64,000 nucleotides of DNA from Tachypleus tridentatus. Taxonomy: Eukaryota > Arthropoda > Merostomata > Xiphosura > Limulidae. Shown here in pieces: positions 49,961-64,000 of this stretch. Within the stretch, counting starts at the first letter, position 1. Each line of letters starts with the position of its first letter. Under the pieces are notes generated by a model. The model saw nothing but the letters and a program-made list of their open reading frames with translations. It was not told where the DNA came from and ran no database searches. A program made the translations under genes and the position numbers. The stretch spans positions 3,348,001 to 3,412,000 of the forward strand of contig NC_134825.1 in NCBI RefSeq assembly GCF_004210375.1, given 5' to 3'.

Positions 49961-52900
49961 AGTTTACTATACACTTCATACTTTTGTTATTACTATTATT
50001 AGTTTACTATACACTTTCATACTTTTGTTATTACTATTATTAGTTTACTATACACTTCATACTTTTTTATTATTACTATTATTAGTTTACTATACTACAC
50101 TTCATACTTTTTTGTTATTACTATTATTAGTTTACTATACACTTCATACTTTTGTTATTACTATTATTAGTTTACTATACACTTCATACTTTTGTTATTA
50201 TTACTATTATTAGTTTACTATACACTTCATACTTTTGTTATTACTATTATTAGTTTACTATACACTTTCATACTTTTGTTATTACTATTATTAGTTTACT
50301 ATACATTTCATATATTTTTGTTATTACTATTATTAGTTTACTATACACTTCATACTTTTGTTATTACTATTATTAGTTTACTATACATTTCATACTTTTG
50401 TTATTACTATTATTATTTATTAGTTTACTATTATTACATTATTATTTACTATACACTTCATACTTTTTTGTTATTACTATTATTAGTTTACTATACACTT
50501 TCATACTTTTGTTATTACTATTATTAGTTTACTATACACTTTATACTTTTTTATTATTACTATTATTAGTTTACTATACATTTCATACTTTTTGTTATTA
50601 CTATTATTAGTTTACTATACACTTCATAATTTTTTGTTATTACTATTATTAGTTTACTATACATTTCATACTTTTTTTGTTATTACTATTATTAGTTTAC
50701 TATACACTTCATACTTTTGTTATTACTATTATTAGTTTACTATACATTTCATACTTTTGTTATTACTATTATTAGTTTACTATACACTTCATACTTTTGT
50801 TATTACTATTATTAGTTTACTATACATTTCACTATTTTGTTATTACGATTATTAGTTTACTATACACTTCATACTTTTGTTATTACTATTATTAGTTTAC
50901 TATACACTTTATTAGTTTACATACACTTTATTTTGTTATTACTATTATTAGTTTACTATACACTTCATACTTTTTTATTACTATTATTAGTTATTACTAT
51001 TATTAGTTTACTATACATTTCATACTTTTTGTTATTACTATTATTAGTTTACTATACATTTCATACTTTTGTTATTACTATTATTAGTTTACTATACATT
51101 TCATACTTTTGTTATTACTTATTATTAGTTTACTATACACTCCATACTTTTGTTATTACTATTATTAGTTTACTATACACTTCATACTTTTGTTATTACT
51201 ATTATTAGTTTACTATACACTTCATACTTTTGTTATTACTATTATTAGTTTACTATACACTTCATACTTTTGTTATTACTATTATTAGTTTACTATACAC
51301 TTCATATTTTTTGTTATTACTATTATTAGTTTACTATACATTTCATACTTTTGTTATTACTATTATTAGTTTACTATACACTTCATACTTTTGTTATTAC
51401 TATTATTAGTTTACTATACATTTCATATTAGTTTACTTTTGTTATTACTATTATTAGTTTACTATACATTTCATACTTTTGTTATTACTATTATTAGTTT
51501 ACTATACACTTTATACTTTTGTTATTACTATTATTAGTTTACTATACACTTCATACTTTTTTGTTATTACTATTATTAGTTTACTATACATTTCATACTT
51601 TTGTTATTACTATTATTAGTTTACTATACACTTCATACTTTTGTTATTACTATTATTAGTTTACTATACATTTCATCATATTACTTTTTTACATTATTAC
51701 TATTATTAGTTTACTATACATTTCATACTTTTGTTATTACTATTATTAGTTTACTATACACTTCATACTTTTGTTATTACTATTATTAGTTTACTATACA
51801 TTTCATACTTTTTGTTATTACTATTATTAGTTTACTATACACTTCATACTTTTGTTATTACTATTATTAGTTTACTATACATTTCATACTTTTTTGTTAT
51901 TACTATTATTAGTTTACTATACATTTCATACTTTTGTTATTACTATTATTAGTTTACTATACACTTTCATACTTTTGTTATTACTATTATTAGTTTACTA
52001 TACACTTCATACTTTTGTTATTACTATTATTAGTTTACTATACACTTCATACTTTTGTTATTACTATTATTAGTTTACTATACACTTCATACTTTTGTTA
52101 TTACTATTATTAGTTTACTATACACTTTATTACTATTATTAGTTTACTATACATTTCATACTTTTGTTATTACTATTATTAGTTTACTATACACTTCATA
52201 CTTTTGTTATTACTATTATTAGTTTACTATACATTTCATACTTTTTGTTATTACTATTATTAGTTTACTATACATTTCATACTTTTTTTGTTATTACTAT
52301 TATTAGTTTACTATACACTCATACTTTTATTAGTGTTATTACTATTATTAGTTTACTATACACTTCATACTTTTGTTATTACTATTATTAGTTTACTATA
52401 CACTTCATACTTTTGTTATTACTATTATTAGTTTACTATACACTTCATACTTTTGTTATTACTATTATTAGTTTACTATACACTTTCATACTTTTGTTAT
52501 TACTATTATTAGTTTACTATACATTTCATACTTTTGTTATTACTATTATTAGTTTACTATACATTTCATACTTTTGTTATTACTATTATTAGTTTACTAT
52601 ACATTTCATACTTTTGTTATTACTATTATTAGTTTACTATACACTTCATACTTTTGTTATTACTATTATTAGTTTACTATACACTTCATACTTTTGTTAT
52701 TACTATTATTAGTTTACTATACACTTCATACTTTTGTTATTACTATTATTAGTTTACTATACACTTCATACTTTTGTTATTACTATTATTAGTTTACTAT
52801 ACACTTCATACTTTTGTTATTACTATTATTAGTTTACTATACATTTCATACTTTTGTTATTACTATTATTATTTTACTATACATTTCATACTTTTATTAC

Positions 52901-55900
52901 TATTATTAGTTTACTATACATACACTTTCATACTTTTGTTATTACTATTATTAGTTTACTATACATTTCATACTTTTGTTATTACTATTATTAGTTTACT
53001 ATACATTTCATACTTTTGTTATTACTATTATTAGTTTACTATACACTTCATACTTTTGTTATTACTATTATTAGTTTACTATACATTTCATACTTTTGTT
53101 ATTACTATTATTAGTTTACTATACTATACATTTCATTACTTTTGTTATTTACTATTATTTTGTTATTACTATTATTAGTTTACTATACACATTTCATACT
53201 TTTGTTATTACTATTATTAGTTTACTATACACTTCATACTTTTGTTATTACTATTATTAGTTTACTATACACTTCATACTTTTTTGTTATTACTATTATT
53301 AGTTTACTATACACTTCATACTTTTGTTATTACTATTATTAGTTTACTATACATTTCATACTTTTGTTATTACTATTATTAGTTTACTATACACTTCATA
53401 CTTTTGTTATTACTATTATTAGTTTACTATACATTTCATACTTTTGTTATTACTATTATTAGTTTACTATACACTTCATACTTTTTGTTATTACTATTAT
53501 TAGTTTACTATACACTTCATACTTTTTGTTATTACTATTATTAGTTTACTATACACTTCATACTTTTTGTTATTACTATTATTAGTTTACTATACACTTC
53601 ATACTTTTGTTATTACTATTATTAGTTTACTATACACTTCATACTTTTGTTATTACTATTATTAGTTTACTATTTTTTTTTTATACTTTTGTTATTACTA
53701 TTATTAGTTTACTATACACTTCATACTTTTGTTATTACTATTATTAGTTTACTATACACTTCATACTTTTGTTATTACTATTATTAGTTTACTATACATT
53801 TCATACTTTTGTTATTACTATTATTAGTTTACTATACACTTCATACTTTTGTTATTACTATTATTAGTTTACTATACACTTCATACTTTTGTTATTACTA
53901 TTATTAGTTTACTATACATTTCATACTTTTGTTATTACTATTATTAGTTTACTATACATTTCATACTTTTGTTATTACTATTATTAGTTTACTATACACT
54001 TCATACTTTTGTTATTACTATTATTAGTTTACTATACACTTCATACTTTTTGTTATTACTATTATTAGTTTACTATACACTTCATACTTTTGTTATTACT
54101 ATTATTAGTTTACTATACACTTCATACTTTTGTTATTACTATTATTAGTTTACTATACATTTCACTTTTTTGTTATTACTATTATTAGTTTACTATACAC
54201 TTCATACTTTTGTTATTACTATTATTAGTTTACTATACACTTCATACTTTTGTTATTACTATTATTAGTTTACTATACACTTCATACTTTTTGTTATTAC
54301 TATTATTAGTTTACTATACACTTCATACTTTTGTTATTATTACTATTATTAGTTTACTATACACTTCATACTTTTTTGTTATTACTATTATTAGTTTACT
54401 ATACATTTCATACTTTTGTTATTACTATTATTAGTTTACTATACACTTCATACTTTTTTATTATTACTATTATTAGTTTACTATACACTTCATACTTTTT
54501 TGTTATTACTATTATTAGTTTACTATACATTTCATACTTTTGTTATTACTATTATTAGTTTACTATACATTTCATACTTTTTTTGTTATTACTATTATTA
54601 GTTTACTATACATTTCACACTTTTGTTATTACTATTATTAGTTTACTATACATTTCATACTTTTGTTATTACTATTATTAGTTTACTATACACTTTATAC
54701 TTTTGTTATTACTATTATTAGTTTACTATACACTTCATACTTTTGTTATTACTATTATTAGTTTACTATACACTTCATACTTTTGTTATTACTATTATTA
54801 GTTTACTATACACTTCATACTTTTTTGTTATTACTATTATTAGTTTACTATACATTTCATACTTTTGTTATTACTATTATTAGTTTACTATACACTTCAT
54901 ACTTTTTTTAGTTATTACTATTATTAGTTTACTATACACTTCATACTTTTGTTATTACTATTATTAGTTTACTATACACTTCATACTTTTGTTATTACTA
55001 TTATTAGTTTACTATACACTTCATACTTTTGTTATTACTATTATTAGTTTACTATACACTTCATACTTTTGTTATTACTATTATTAGTTTACTATACATT
55101 TCATACTTTTGTTATTACTATTATTAGTTTACTATACATTTCATACTTTTGTTATTACTATTATTAGTTTACTATACATTTCATACTTTTGTTATTACTA
55201 TTATTAGTTTACTATACACTTCATACTTTCTTATTACTATTATTAGTTTACTATACACTTCATACTTTTGTTATTACTATTATTAGTTTACTATACATTT
55301 CATACTTTTGTTATTACTATTATTAGTTTACTATACATTTCATACTTTTTTTATTACTATTATTAGTTTACTATACACTTCATACTTTTGTTATTACTAT
55401 TATTAGTTTACTATACACTTCATACTTTTGTTATTACTATTATTAGTTTACTATACATTTTCATACTTTTGTTATTACTATTATTAGTTTACTATACATT
55501 TCATACTTTTTGTTATTACTATTATTAGTTTACTATACACTTCATACTATTACTATTATTAGTTTACTATACACTTTACTTTTGTTATTACTATTATTAG
55601 TTTACTATACACTTCATACTTTTGTTATTACTATTATTAGTTTACTATACACTTCATACTTTTGTTATTACTATTATTAGTTTACTATACATTTCATACT
55701 TTTGTTATTACTATTATTATTTTACTATACACTTTATATTTCATTTTTTGTTATTACTATTATTAGTTTACTATACATTTCATACTTTTTTTGTTATTAC
55801 TATTATTAGTTTACTATACACTTCATACTTTTTTGTTATTACTATTATTAGTTTACTATACACTTCATATACTTTTGTTATTACTATTATTAGTTTACTA

Positions 55901-58900
55901 TACACTTCATACTTTTGTTATTACTATTATTAGTTTACTATACATTTTATACTTTTGTTATTACTATTATTAGTTTACTATACATTTCATACTTTTGTTA
56001 TTACTATTATTAGTTTACTATACACTTCATACTTTTGTTATTACTATTATTAGTTTACTATACATTTCATACTTTTGTTATTACTATTATTAGTTTACTA
56101 TACACTTCATACTTTTGTTATTACTATTATTAGTTTACTATACACTTCATACTTTTGTTATTACTATTATTAGTTTACTATACACTTCATACTTTTGTTA
56201 TTACTATTATTAGTTTACTATACACTTCATACTTTTGTTATTACTATTATTAGTTTACTATACACTTCATACTTTTTGTTATTACTATTATTAGTTTACT
56301 ATACACTTCATACTTTTTGTTATTACTATTATTAGTTTACTATACACTTCATACTTTTTGTTATTACTATTATTAGTTTACTATACATTTCATACTTTTG
56401 TTATTACTATTATTAGTTTACTATACACTTCATACTTTTGTTATTACTATTATTAGTTTACTATACACTTCATATACTTTTGTTATTACTATTATTAGTT
56501 TACTATACATTTCATACTTTTGTTATTACTATTATTAGTTTACTATACACTTCATACTTTTGTTATTACTATTATTAGTTTACTATACACTTCATACTTT
56601 TGTTATTACTATTATTAGTTTACTATACACTTCATACTTTTGTTATTACTATTATTAGTTTACTATACACTTCATACTTTTTTTGTTATTACTATTATTA
56701 GTTTACTATACACTTCATTTTTTTGTTATTACTATTATTAGTTTACTATACACTTCATACTTTTGTTATTACTATTATTAGTTTACTATACACTTCATAC
56801 TTTTGTTATTACTATTATTAGTTTACTATACACTTCATACTTTTGTTATTACTATTATTAGTTTACTATACACTTCATACTTTTGTTATTACTATTATTA
56901 GTTTACTATACATTTCATACTTTTGTTATTACTATTATTAGTTTACTATACACTTCATACTTTTGTTATTACTATTATTAGTTTACTATACACTTCATAC
57001 TTTTGTTATTACTATTATTAGTTTACTATACACTTCATACTTTTGTTATTACTATTATTAGTTTACTATACATTTCATACTTTTGTTATTACTATTATTA
57101 GTTTACTATACATTTCATACTTTTGTTATTACTATTATTAGTTTACTATACATTTCATACTTTTGTTATTACTATTATTAGTTTACTATACACTTCATAC
57201 TTTTGTTATTACTATTATTAGTTTACTATACACTTCATACTTTTGTTATTACTATTATTAGTTTACTATACATTTCATACTTTTGTTATTACTATTATTA
57301 GTTTACTATACACTTCATACTTTTGTTATTACTATTATTAGTTTACTATACACTTCATACTTTTGTTATTACTATTATTAGTTTACTATACACTTCATAC
57401 TTTTGTTATTACTATTATTAGTTTACTATACATTTCATACTTTTGTTATTACTATTATTAGTTTACTATACACTTCATACTTTTGTTATTACTATTATTA
57501 GTTTACTATACACTTCATACTTTTGTTATTACTATTATTAGTTTACTATACACTTCATACTTTTGTTATTACTATTATTAGTTTACTATACATTTCATAC
57601 TTTTGTTATTACTATTATTAGTTTACTATACACTTCATACTTTTGTTATTACTATTATTAGTTTACTATACACTTCATACTTTTGTTATTACTATTATTA
57701 GTTTACTATACATTTCATACTTTTGTTATTACTATTATTAGTTTACTATACACTTCATACTTTTGTTATTACTATTATTAGTTTACTATACACTTCATAC
57801 TTTATTACTATTATTAGTTTACTATTACTTTTGTTATTACTATTATTAGTTTACTATACACTTCATACTTTTGTTATTACTATTATTAGTTTACTATACA
57901 CTTTCATACTTTTGTTATTACTATTATTAGTTTACTATACACTTCATACTTTTGTTATTACTATTATTAGTTTACTATACACTTCATACTTTTGTTATTA
58001 CTATTATTAGTTTACTATACACTTTCATACTTTTGTTATTACTATTATTAGTTTACTATACACTTCATACTTTTGTTATTACTATTATTAGTTTACTATA
58101 CACTTCATACTTTTGTTATTACTATTATTAGTTTATATACTATTATTTTGTTTTACTATTACTATACACTTCATACTTTTGTTATTACTATTATTAGTTT
58201 ACTATACACTTCATACTTTTGTTATTACTATTATTAGTTTACTATACACTTCATACTTTTGTTATTACTATTATTAGTTTACTATACATTTCATACTTTT
58301 GTTATTACTATTATTAGTTTACTATACACTTCATACTTTTGTTATTACTATTATTAGTTTACTATACACTTCATACTTTTGTTATTACTATTATTAGTTT
58401 ACTATACACTTCACACTTTTGTTATTACTATTATTAGTTTACTATACATTTCATACTTTTGTTATTACTATTATTAGTTTACTATACATTTCATACTTTT
58501 GTTATTACTATTATTAGTTTACTATACACTTCATACTTTTGTTATTACTATTATTAGTTTACTATACATTTCATACTTTTGTTATTACTATTATTAGTTT
58601 ACTATACACTTCATACTTTTTTGTTATTACTATTATTAGTTTACTATACACTTCATACTTTTGTTATTACTATTATTAGTTTACTATACACTTCATACTT
58701 TTGTTTATTACTATTATTAGTTTACTATACAGTTTACTATACATTTCATACTTTTGTTATTACTATTATTAGTTTACTATACACTTTCATACTTTTGTTA
58801 TTACTATTATTAGTTTACTATACACTTCATACTTTTGTTATTACTATTATTAGTTTACTATACACTTTCATACTTTTGTTATTACTATTATTAGTTTACT

Positions 58901-61900
58901 ATACATTTCATACTTTTGTTATTACTATTATTAGTTTACTATACACTTCATACTTTTGTTATTACTATTATTAGTTTACTATACACTTTCATACTATTTT
59001 TTTATTATTATTATTATTAGTTTACTATACATTTCATACTTTTGTTATTACTATTATTAGTTTACTATACACTTCATACTTTTGTTATTACTATTATTAT
59101 TAGTTTTGTTACTATATTATTAGTTTACTATACACTTTTTTTGTTATTACTATTATTAGTTTACTATACACTTCATACTTTTGTTATTACTATTATTAGT
59201 TTACTATACACTTCATACTTTTGTTATTACTATTATTAGTTTACTATACATTTCATACTTTTGTTATTACTATTATTAGTTTACTATACACTTCATACTT
59301 TTGTTATTACTATTATTAGTTTACTATACATACTTTTGTTATACTTTTGTTATTACTATTATTAGTTTTACTATACATTTCATACTTTTTTTGTTATTAC
59401 TATTATTAGTTTACTATACACTTCATACTTTTGTTATTACTATTATTAGTTTACTATACACTTCATACTTTTTTGTTATTACTATTATTAGTTTACTATA
59501 CACTTCATACTTTTGTTATTACTATTATTAGTTTACTATACACTTCATACTTTTGTTATTACTATTATTAGTTTACTATACACTTCATATACTTTTGTTA
59601 TTACTATTATTAGTTTACTATACACTTCATATACTTTTGTTATTACTATTATTAGTTTACTATACACTTTTCATACTTTTGTTATTACTATTATTAGTTT
59701 ACTATACACTTCATACTTTTTGTTATTACTATTATTAGTTTACTATACACTTTCATACTTTTGTTATTACTATTATTAGTTTACTATACACTTCATACTT
59801 TTGTTATTACTTATTACTTTACTATACATTATTAGTTTACTATACACTTTCATACTTTTTGTTATTACTATTATTAGTTTACTATACATTTCATACTTTT
59901 GTTATTACTATTATTAGTTTACTATACATTTCATACTTTTGTTATTACTATTATTAGTTTACTATACATTTCATACTTTTGTTATTACTATTATTAGTTT
60001 ACTATACACTTCATACTTTTGTTATTACTATTATTAGTTTACTATACATTTCATACTTTTGTTATTACTATTATTAGTTTACTATACACTTCTATATACT
60101 TTTTGTTATTACTATTATTAGTTTACTATACACTTCATACTTTTGTTATTACTATTATTAGTTTACTATACACTTCATACTTTTGTTATTACTATTATTA
60201 GTTTACTATACACTTCATACTTTTGTTATTACTATTATTAGTTTACTATACACTTCATACTTTTGTTATTACTATTATTAGTTTACTATACACTTCATAC
60301 TTTTTTTGTTATTACTATTATTAGTTTACTATACATTTCATACTTTTGTTATTACTATTATTAGTTTACTATACATTTCATACTTTTGTTATTATTATTA
60401 TTAGTTTACTATACATTTCATACTTTTGTTATTACTATTATTAGTTTACTATACACTTCATACTTTTGTTATTACTATTATTAGTTTACTATACACTTCA
60501 TACTTTTGTTATTACTATTATTAGTTTACTATACATTTCATACTTTTGTTATTACTATTATTAGTTTACTATACATTTCATACTTTCTTATTACTATTAT
60601 TAGTTTACTATACACTTCATACTTTTGTTATTACTATTATTAGTTTACTATACACTTCATACTTTTGTTATTACTATTATTAGTTTACTATACATTTCAT
60701 ACTTTTGTTATTACTATTATTAGTTTACTATACACTTCATACTTTTGTTATTACTATTATTAGTTTACTATACACTTCATACTTTTGTTATTACTATTAT
60801 TAGTTTACTATACACTTCATACTTTTGTTATTACTATTATTAGTTTACTATACACTTCATACTTTTGTTATTACTATTATTAGTTTACTATACATTTCAT
60901 ACATTTTTGTTATTACTATTATTAGTTTACTATACATTTCATACTTTTTTTGTTATTACTATTATTAGTTTACTATACACTTCATACTTTTGTTATTACT
61001 ATTATTAGTTTACTATACACTTCATATACTTTTTGTTATTACTATTATTAGTTTACTATACACTTCATACTTTTGTTATTACTATTATTAGTTTACTATA
61101 CACTTCATACTTTTGTTATTACTATTATTAGTTTACTATACACTTCATTTTTTTGTTATTACTATTATTAGTTTACTATACACTTCATACTTTTGTTATT
61201 ACTATTATTAGTTTACTATACACTTCATACTTTTGTTATTACTATTATTAGTTTACTATACATTTCATACTTTTGTTATTACTATTATTAGTTTACTATA
61301 CACTTCATACTTTTGTTATTACTATTATTAGTTTACTATACACTTCATATACTTTTGTTATTACTATTATTAGTTTACTATACACTTCATACTTTTGTTA
61401 TTACTATTATTAGTTTACTATACACTTACTTTTGTTATTACTATATTAGTTTACTATTTGTTATTACTATTATTAGTTTACTATACACTTCATACTTTTG
61501 TTATTACTATTATTAGTTTACTATACACTTCATACTTTTGTTATTACTATTATTAGTTTACTATACACTTCATACTTTTGTTATTACTATTATTAGTTTA
61601 CTATACACTTCATACTTTTGTTATTACTATTATTAGTTTACTATACATTTCATACTTTTGTTATTACTATTATTAGTTTACTATACACTTCATACTTTTG
61701 TTATTACTATTATTAGTTTACTATACACTTCATACTTTTGTTATTACTATTATTAGTTTACTATACACTTCATACTTTTGTTATTACTATTATTAGTTTA
61801 CTATACACTTCATACTTTTGTTATTACTATTATTAGTTTACTATACACTTCATTTTTTTGTTATTACTATTATTAGTTTACTATACACTTCATACTTTTG

Positions 61901-64000
61901 TTATTACTATTATTAGTTTACTATACATTTCATACTTTTGTTATTACTATTATTAGTTTACTATACATTTCATACTTTTGTTATTACTATTATTAGTTTA
62001 CTATACACTTCATACTTTTGTTATTACTATTATTAGTTTACTATACACTTCATTTTTTTGTTATTACTATTATTAGTTTACTATACACTTCATACTTTTG
62101 TTATTACTATTATTAGTTTACTATACACTTCATACTTTTTTATTATTACTATACATTATTAGTTTACTATACATACACTTCATACTTTTGTTATTACTAT
62201 TATTAGTTTACTATACACTTCATACTTTTGTTATTACTATTATTAGTTTACTATACACTTCATACTTTTGTTATTACTATTATTAGTTTACTATACACTT
62301 CATATACTTTTGTTATTACTATTATTAGTTTACTATACACTTCATACTTTTGTTATTACTATTATTAGTTTACTATACATACTTTTGTTATTACTATTAT
62401 TAGTTTACTTTTGTTATTACTATTATTAGTTTACTATACACTTCATACTTTTGTTATTACTATTATTAGTTTACTATACACTTCATACTTTTGTTATTAC
62501 TATTATTAGTTTACTATACATTTTCATACTTTTGTTATTACTATTATTAGTTTACTATACACTTCATACATACTTTTTAGTTATTACTATTATTAGTTTA
62601 CTATACACTTCATACTTTTGTTATTACTATTATTAGTTTACTATACACTTCATACTTTTGTTATTACTATTATTAGTTTACTATACATTTCATACTTTTG
62701 TTATTACTATTATTAGTTTACTATACATATTTTTGTTATTACTATTATTAGTTTACTATACACTTCATATACTTTTGTTATTACTATTATTAGTTTACTA
62801 TACACTTCATACTTTTGTTATTACTATTATTAGTTTACTATACATTTCATACTTTTTGTTATTACTATTATTAGTTTACTATACACTTCATACTTTTTGT
62901 TATTACTATTATTAGTTTACTATACACTTCATACTTTTGTTATTACTATTATTAGTTTACTATACACTTCATACTTTTTTTGTTATTACTATTATTAGTT
63001 TACTATACACTTCATACTTTTTTTGTTATTACTATTATTAGTTTACTATACATTTCATACTTTTGTTATTACTATTATTAGTTTACTATACACTTCATAC
63101 TTTTTGTTATTACTATTATTAGTTTACTATACACTTCATACTTTTGTTATTACTATTATTAGTTTACTATACACTTCATACTTTTGTTATTACTATTATT
63201 AGTTTACTATACACTTCATACTTTTGTTATTACTATTATTAGTTTACTATACACTTCATACTTTTGTTATTACTATTATTAGTTTACTATACATTTCATA
63301 CTTTTGTTATTACTATTATTAGTTTACTATACACTTTATACTTTAGTTATTACTATTAATAGTTTACTATACATTTCACACTTTTGTTATTACTATTATT
63401 AGTTTACTATACATTTCATATACTTTTGTTATTACTATTATTAGTTTACTATACACTTCATACTTTTGTTATTACTATTATTAGTTTACTATACACTTCA
63501 TACTTTTTTGTTATTACTATTATTAGTTTACTATACATTTCATACTTTTGTTATTACTATTATTAGTTTACTATACACTTCATACTTTTGTTATTACTAT
63601 TATTAGTTTACTATACACTTCATACTTTTGTTATTACTATTATTAGTTTACTATACACTTCATACTTTTTGTTATTACTATTATTAGTTTACTATACATT
63701 TCATACTTTTGTTATTACTATTATTAGTTTACTATACATTTCATACTTTTGTTATTACTATTATTAGTTTACTATACACTTCATACTTTTGTTATTACTA
63801 TTATTAGTTTACTATACACTTCATACTTTTTATTTATTACTATTATTAGTTTACTATACATTTTATACTATACTTTTTTGTTATTACTATTATTAGTTTA
63901 CTATACACTTCATACTTTTGTTATTACTATTATTAGTTTACTATACACTTCATACTTTTGTTATTACTATTATTAGTTTACTATACATTTCATACTTTTG
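47571..64000. repeat. 40-bp tandem satellite array (array C), right end outside window
   Basis: Head-to-tail copies of a 40-bp unit, about 411 in the window, containing ttgttattactattattag, tttactatacacttcatac and a T run. The plus strand is strongly T-rich (about 21 T, 11 A, 6 C, 2 G per unit; GC about 20 percent). Two features vary most: acacttcata versus acatttcata, and the T run before gttatt, usually four but up to nine. Occasional compound units occur, such as the longer T stretch near 53670. Open frames on the plus strand (for example 58579-58974) are Leu/Tyr-rich periodic by-products and are not genes. No similarity to arrays A or B is evident. Confidence 0.98.

Noticed and set aside
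47610..63976. Leu/Tyr/Ile-rich plus-strand open frames in the 40-bp array, looking like membrane peptides
   Set aside because: They are translations of an AT-rich 40-bp repeat with a 40-residue period. The hydrophobicity follows from T-rich codons.
1..64000. CRISPR array
   Set aside because: Repeat lengths of 28, 35 and 40 bp invite the idea, but the units abut directly with no spacers, and the window is eukaryotic.
1..64000. Telomeric repeats or a CENP-B box
   Set aside because: No TTAGG or TTAGGG tracts are present and no unit matches the CENP-B box. The ttag in the 40-bp unit is followed by ttt.

Overview
This window is eukaryotic nuclear DNA made almost entirely of satellite repeats. 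About 57.5 of the 64 kb lies in three unrelated short tandem arrays: a 28-bp array (1-2694), a 35-bp array (8731-47070) and a 40-bp array (47571-64000, running off the window). A 500-N scaffold gap (47071-47570) separates the second and third. The only unique DNA is a roughly 6-kb AT-rich island (2695-8730). Spliced gene structure, a tRNA-derived SINE, a Ty3/Gypsy relic and a poly-C2H2 zinc-finger gene rule out a prokaryote. The SINE tail and the style of the zinc-finger protein remind me of arthropods, possibly chelicerates such as horseshoe crabs, but that is recall and not a search result.

Layout of the island, left to right: unrecognised DNA with a 14-T run; a minus-strand, frame-broken Ty3/Gypsy integrase relic (about 3590-4410); a small 23-bp minisatellite (4577-4668); the zinc-finger gene on the minus strand; unrecognised DNA holding one isolated monomer-like copy of the 35-bp satellite (7999-8033) and a 111-bp tandem duplication (8101-8322); and a SINE with a 9-bp target-site duplication (8525-8654), just before the 35-bp array starts.

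The zinc-finger gene is the one credible protein-coding gene. I model two coding exons, 7109-7001 and 6192-5120 on the minus strand, giving 393 residues. The donor and acceptor phases match, the ATG is in a good Kozak context with an upstream in-frame stop, and a further 3' splice site upstream suggests a noncoding leader exon. It encodes a short acidic N-terminus, nine intact C2H2 fingers and one degenerate N-terminal finger. A tenth finger is still readable beyond a stop codon, with both cysteines lost.

The long open frames inside the 35-bp and 40-bp arrays are by-products of repeat units that lack stop codons, and they are not annotated as genes. The most interesting signals are the decaying finger, the nested higher-order organisation of the 35-bp satellite, the orphan monomer, and the loss of sequence order on both sides of the gap. 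I found no convincing new gene system.
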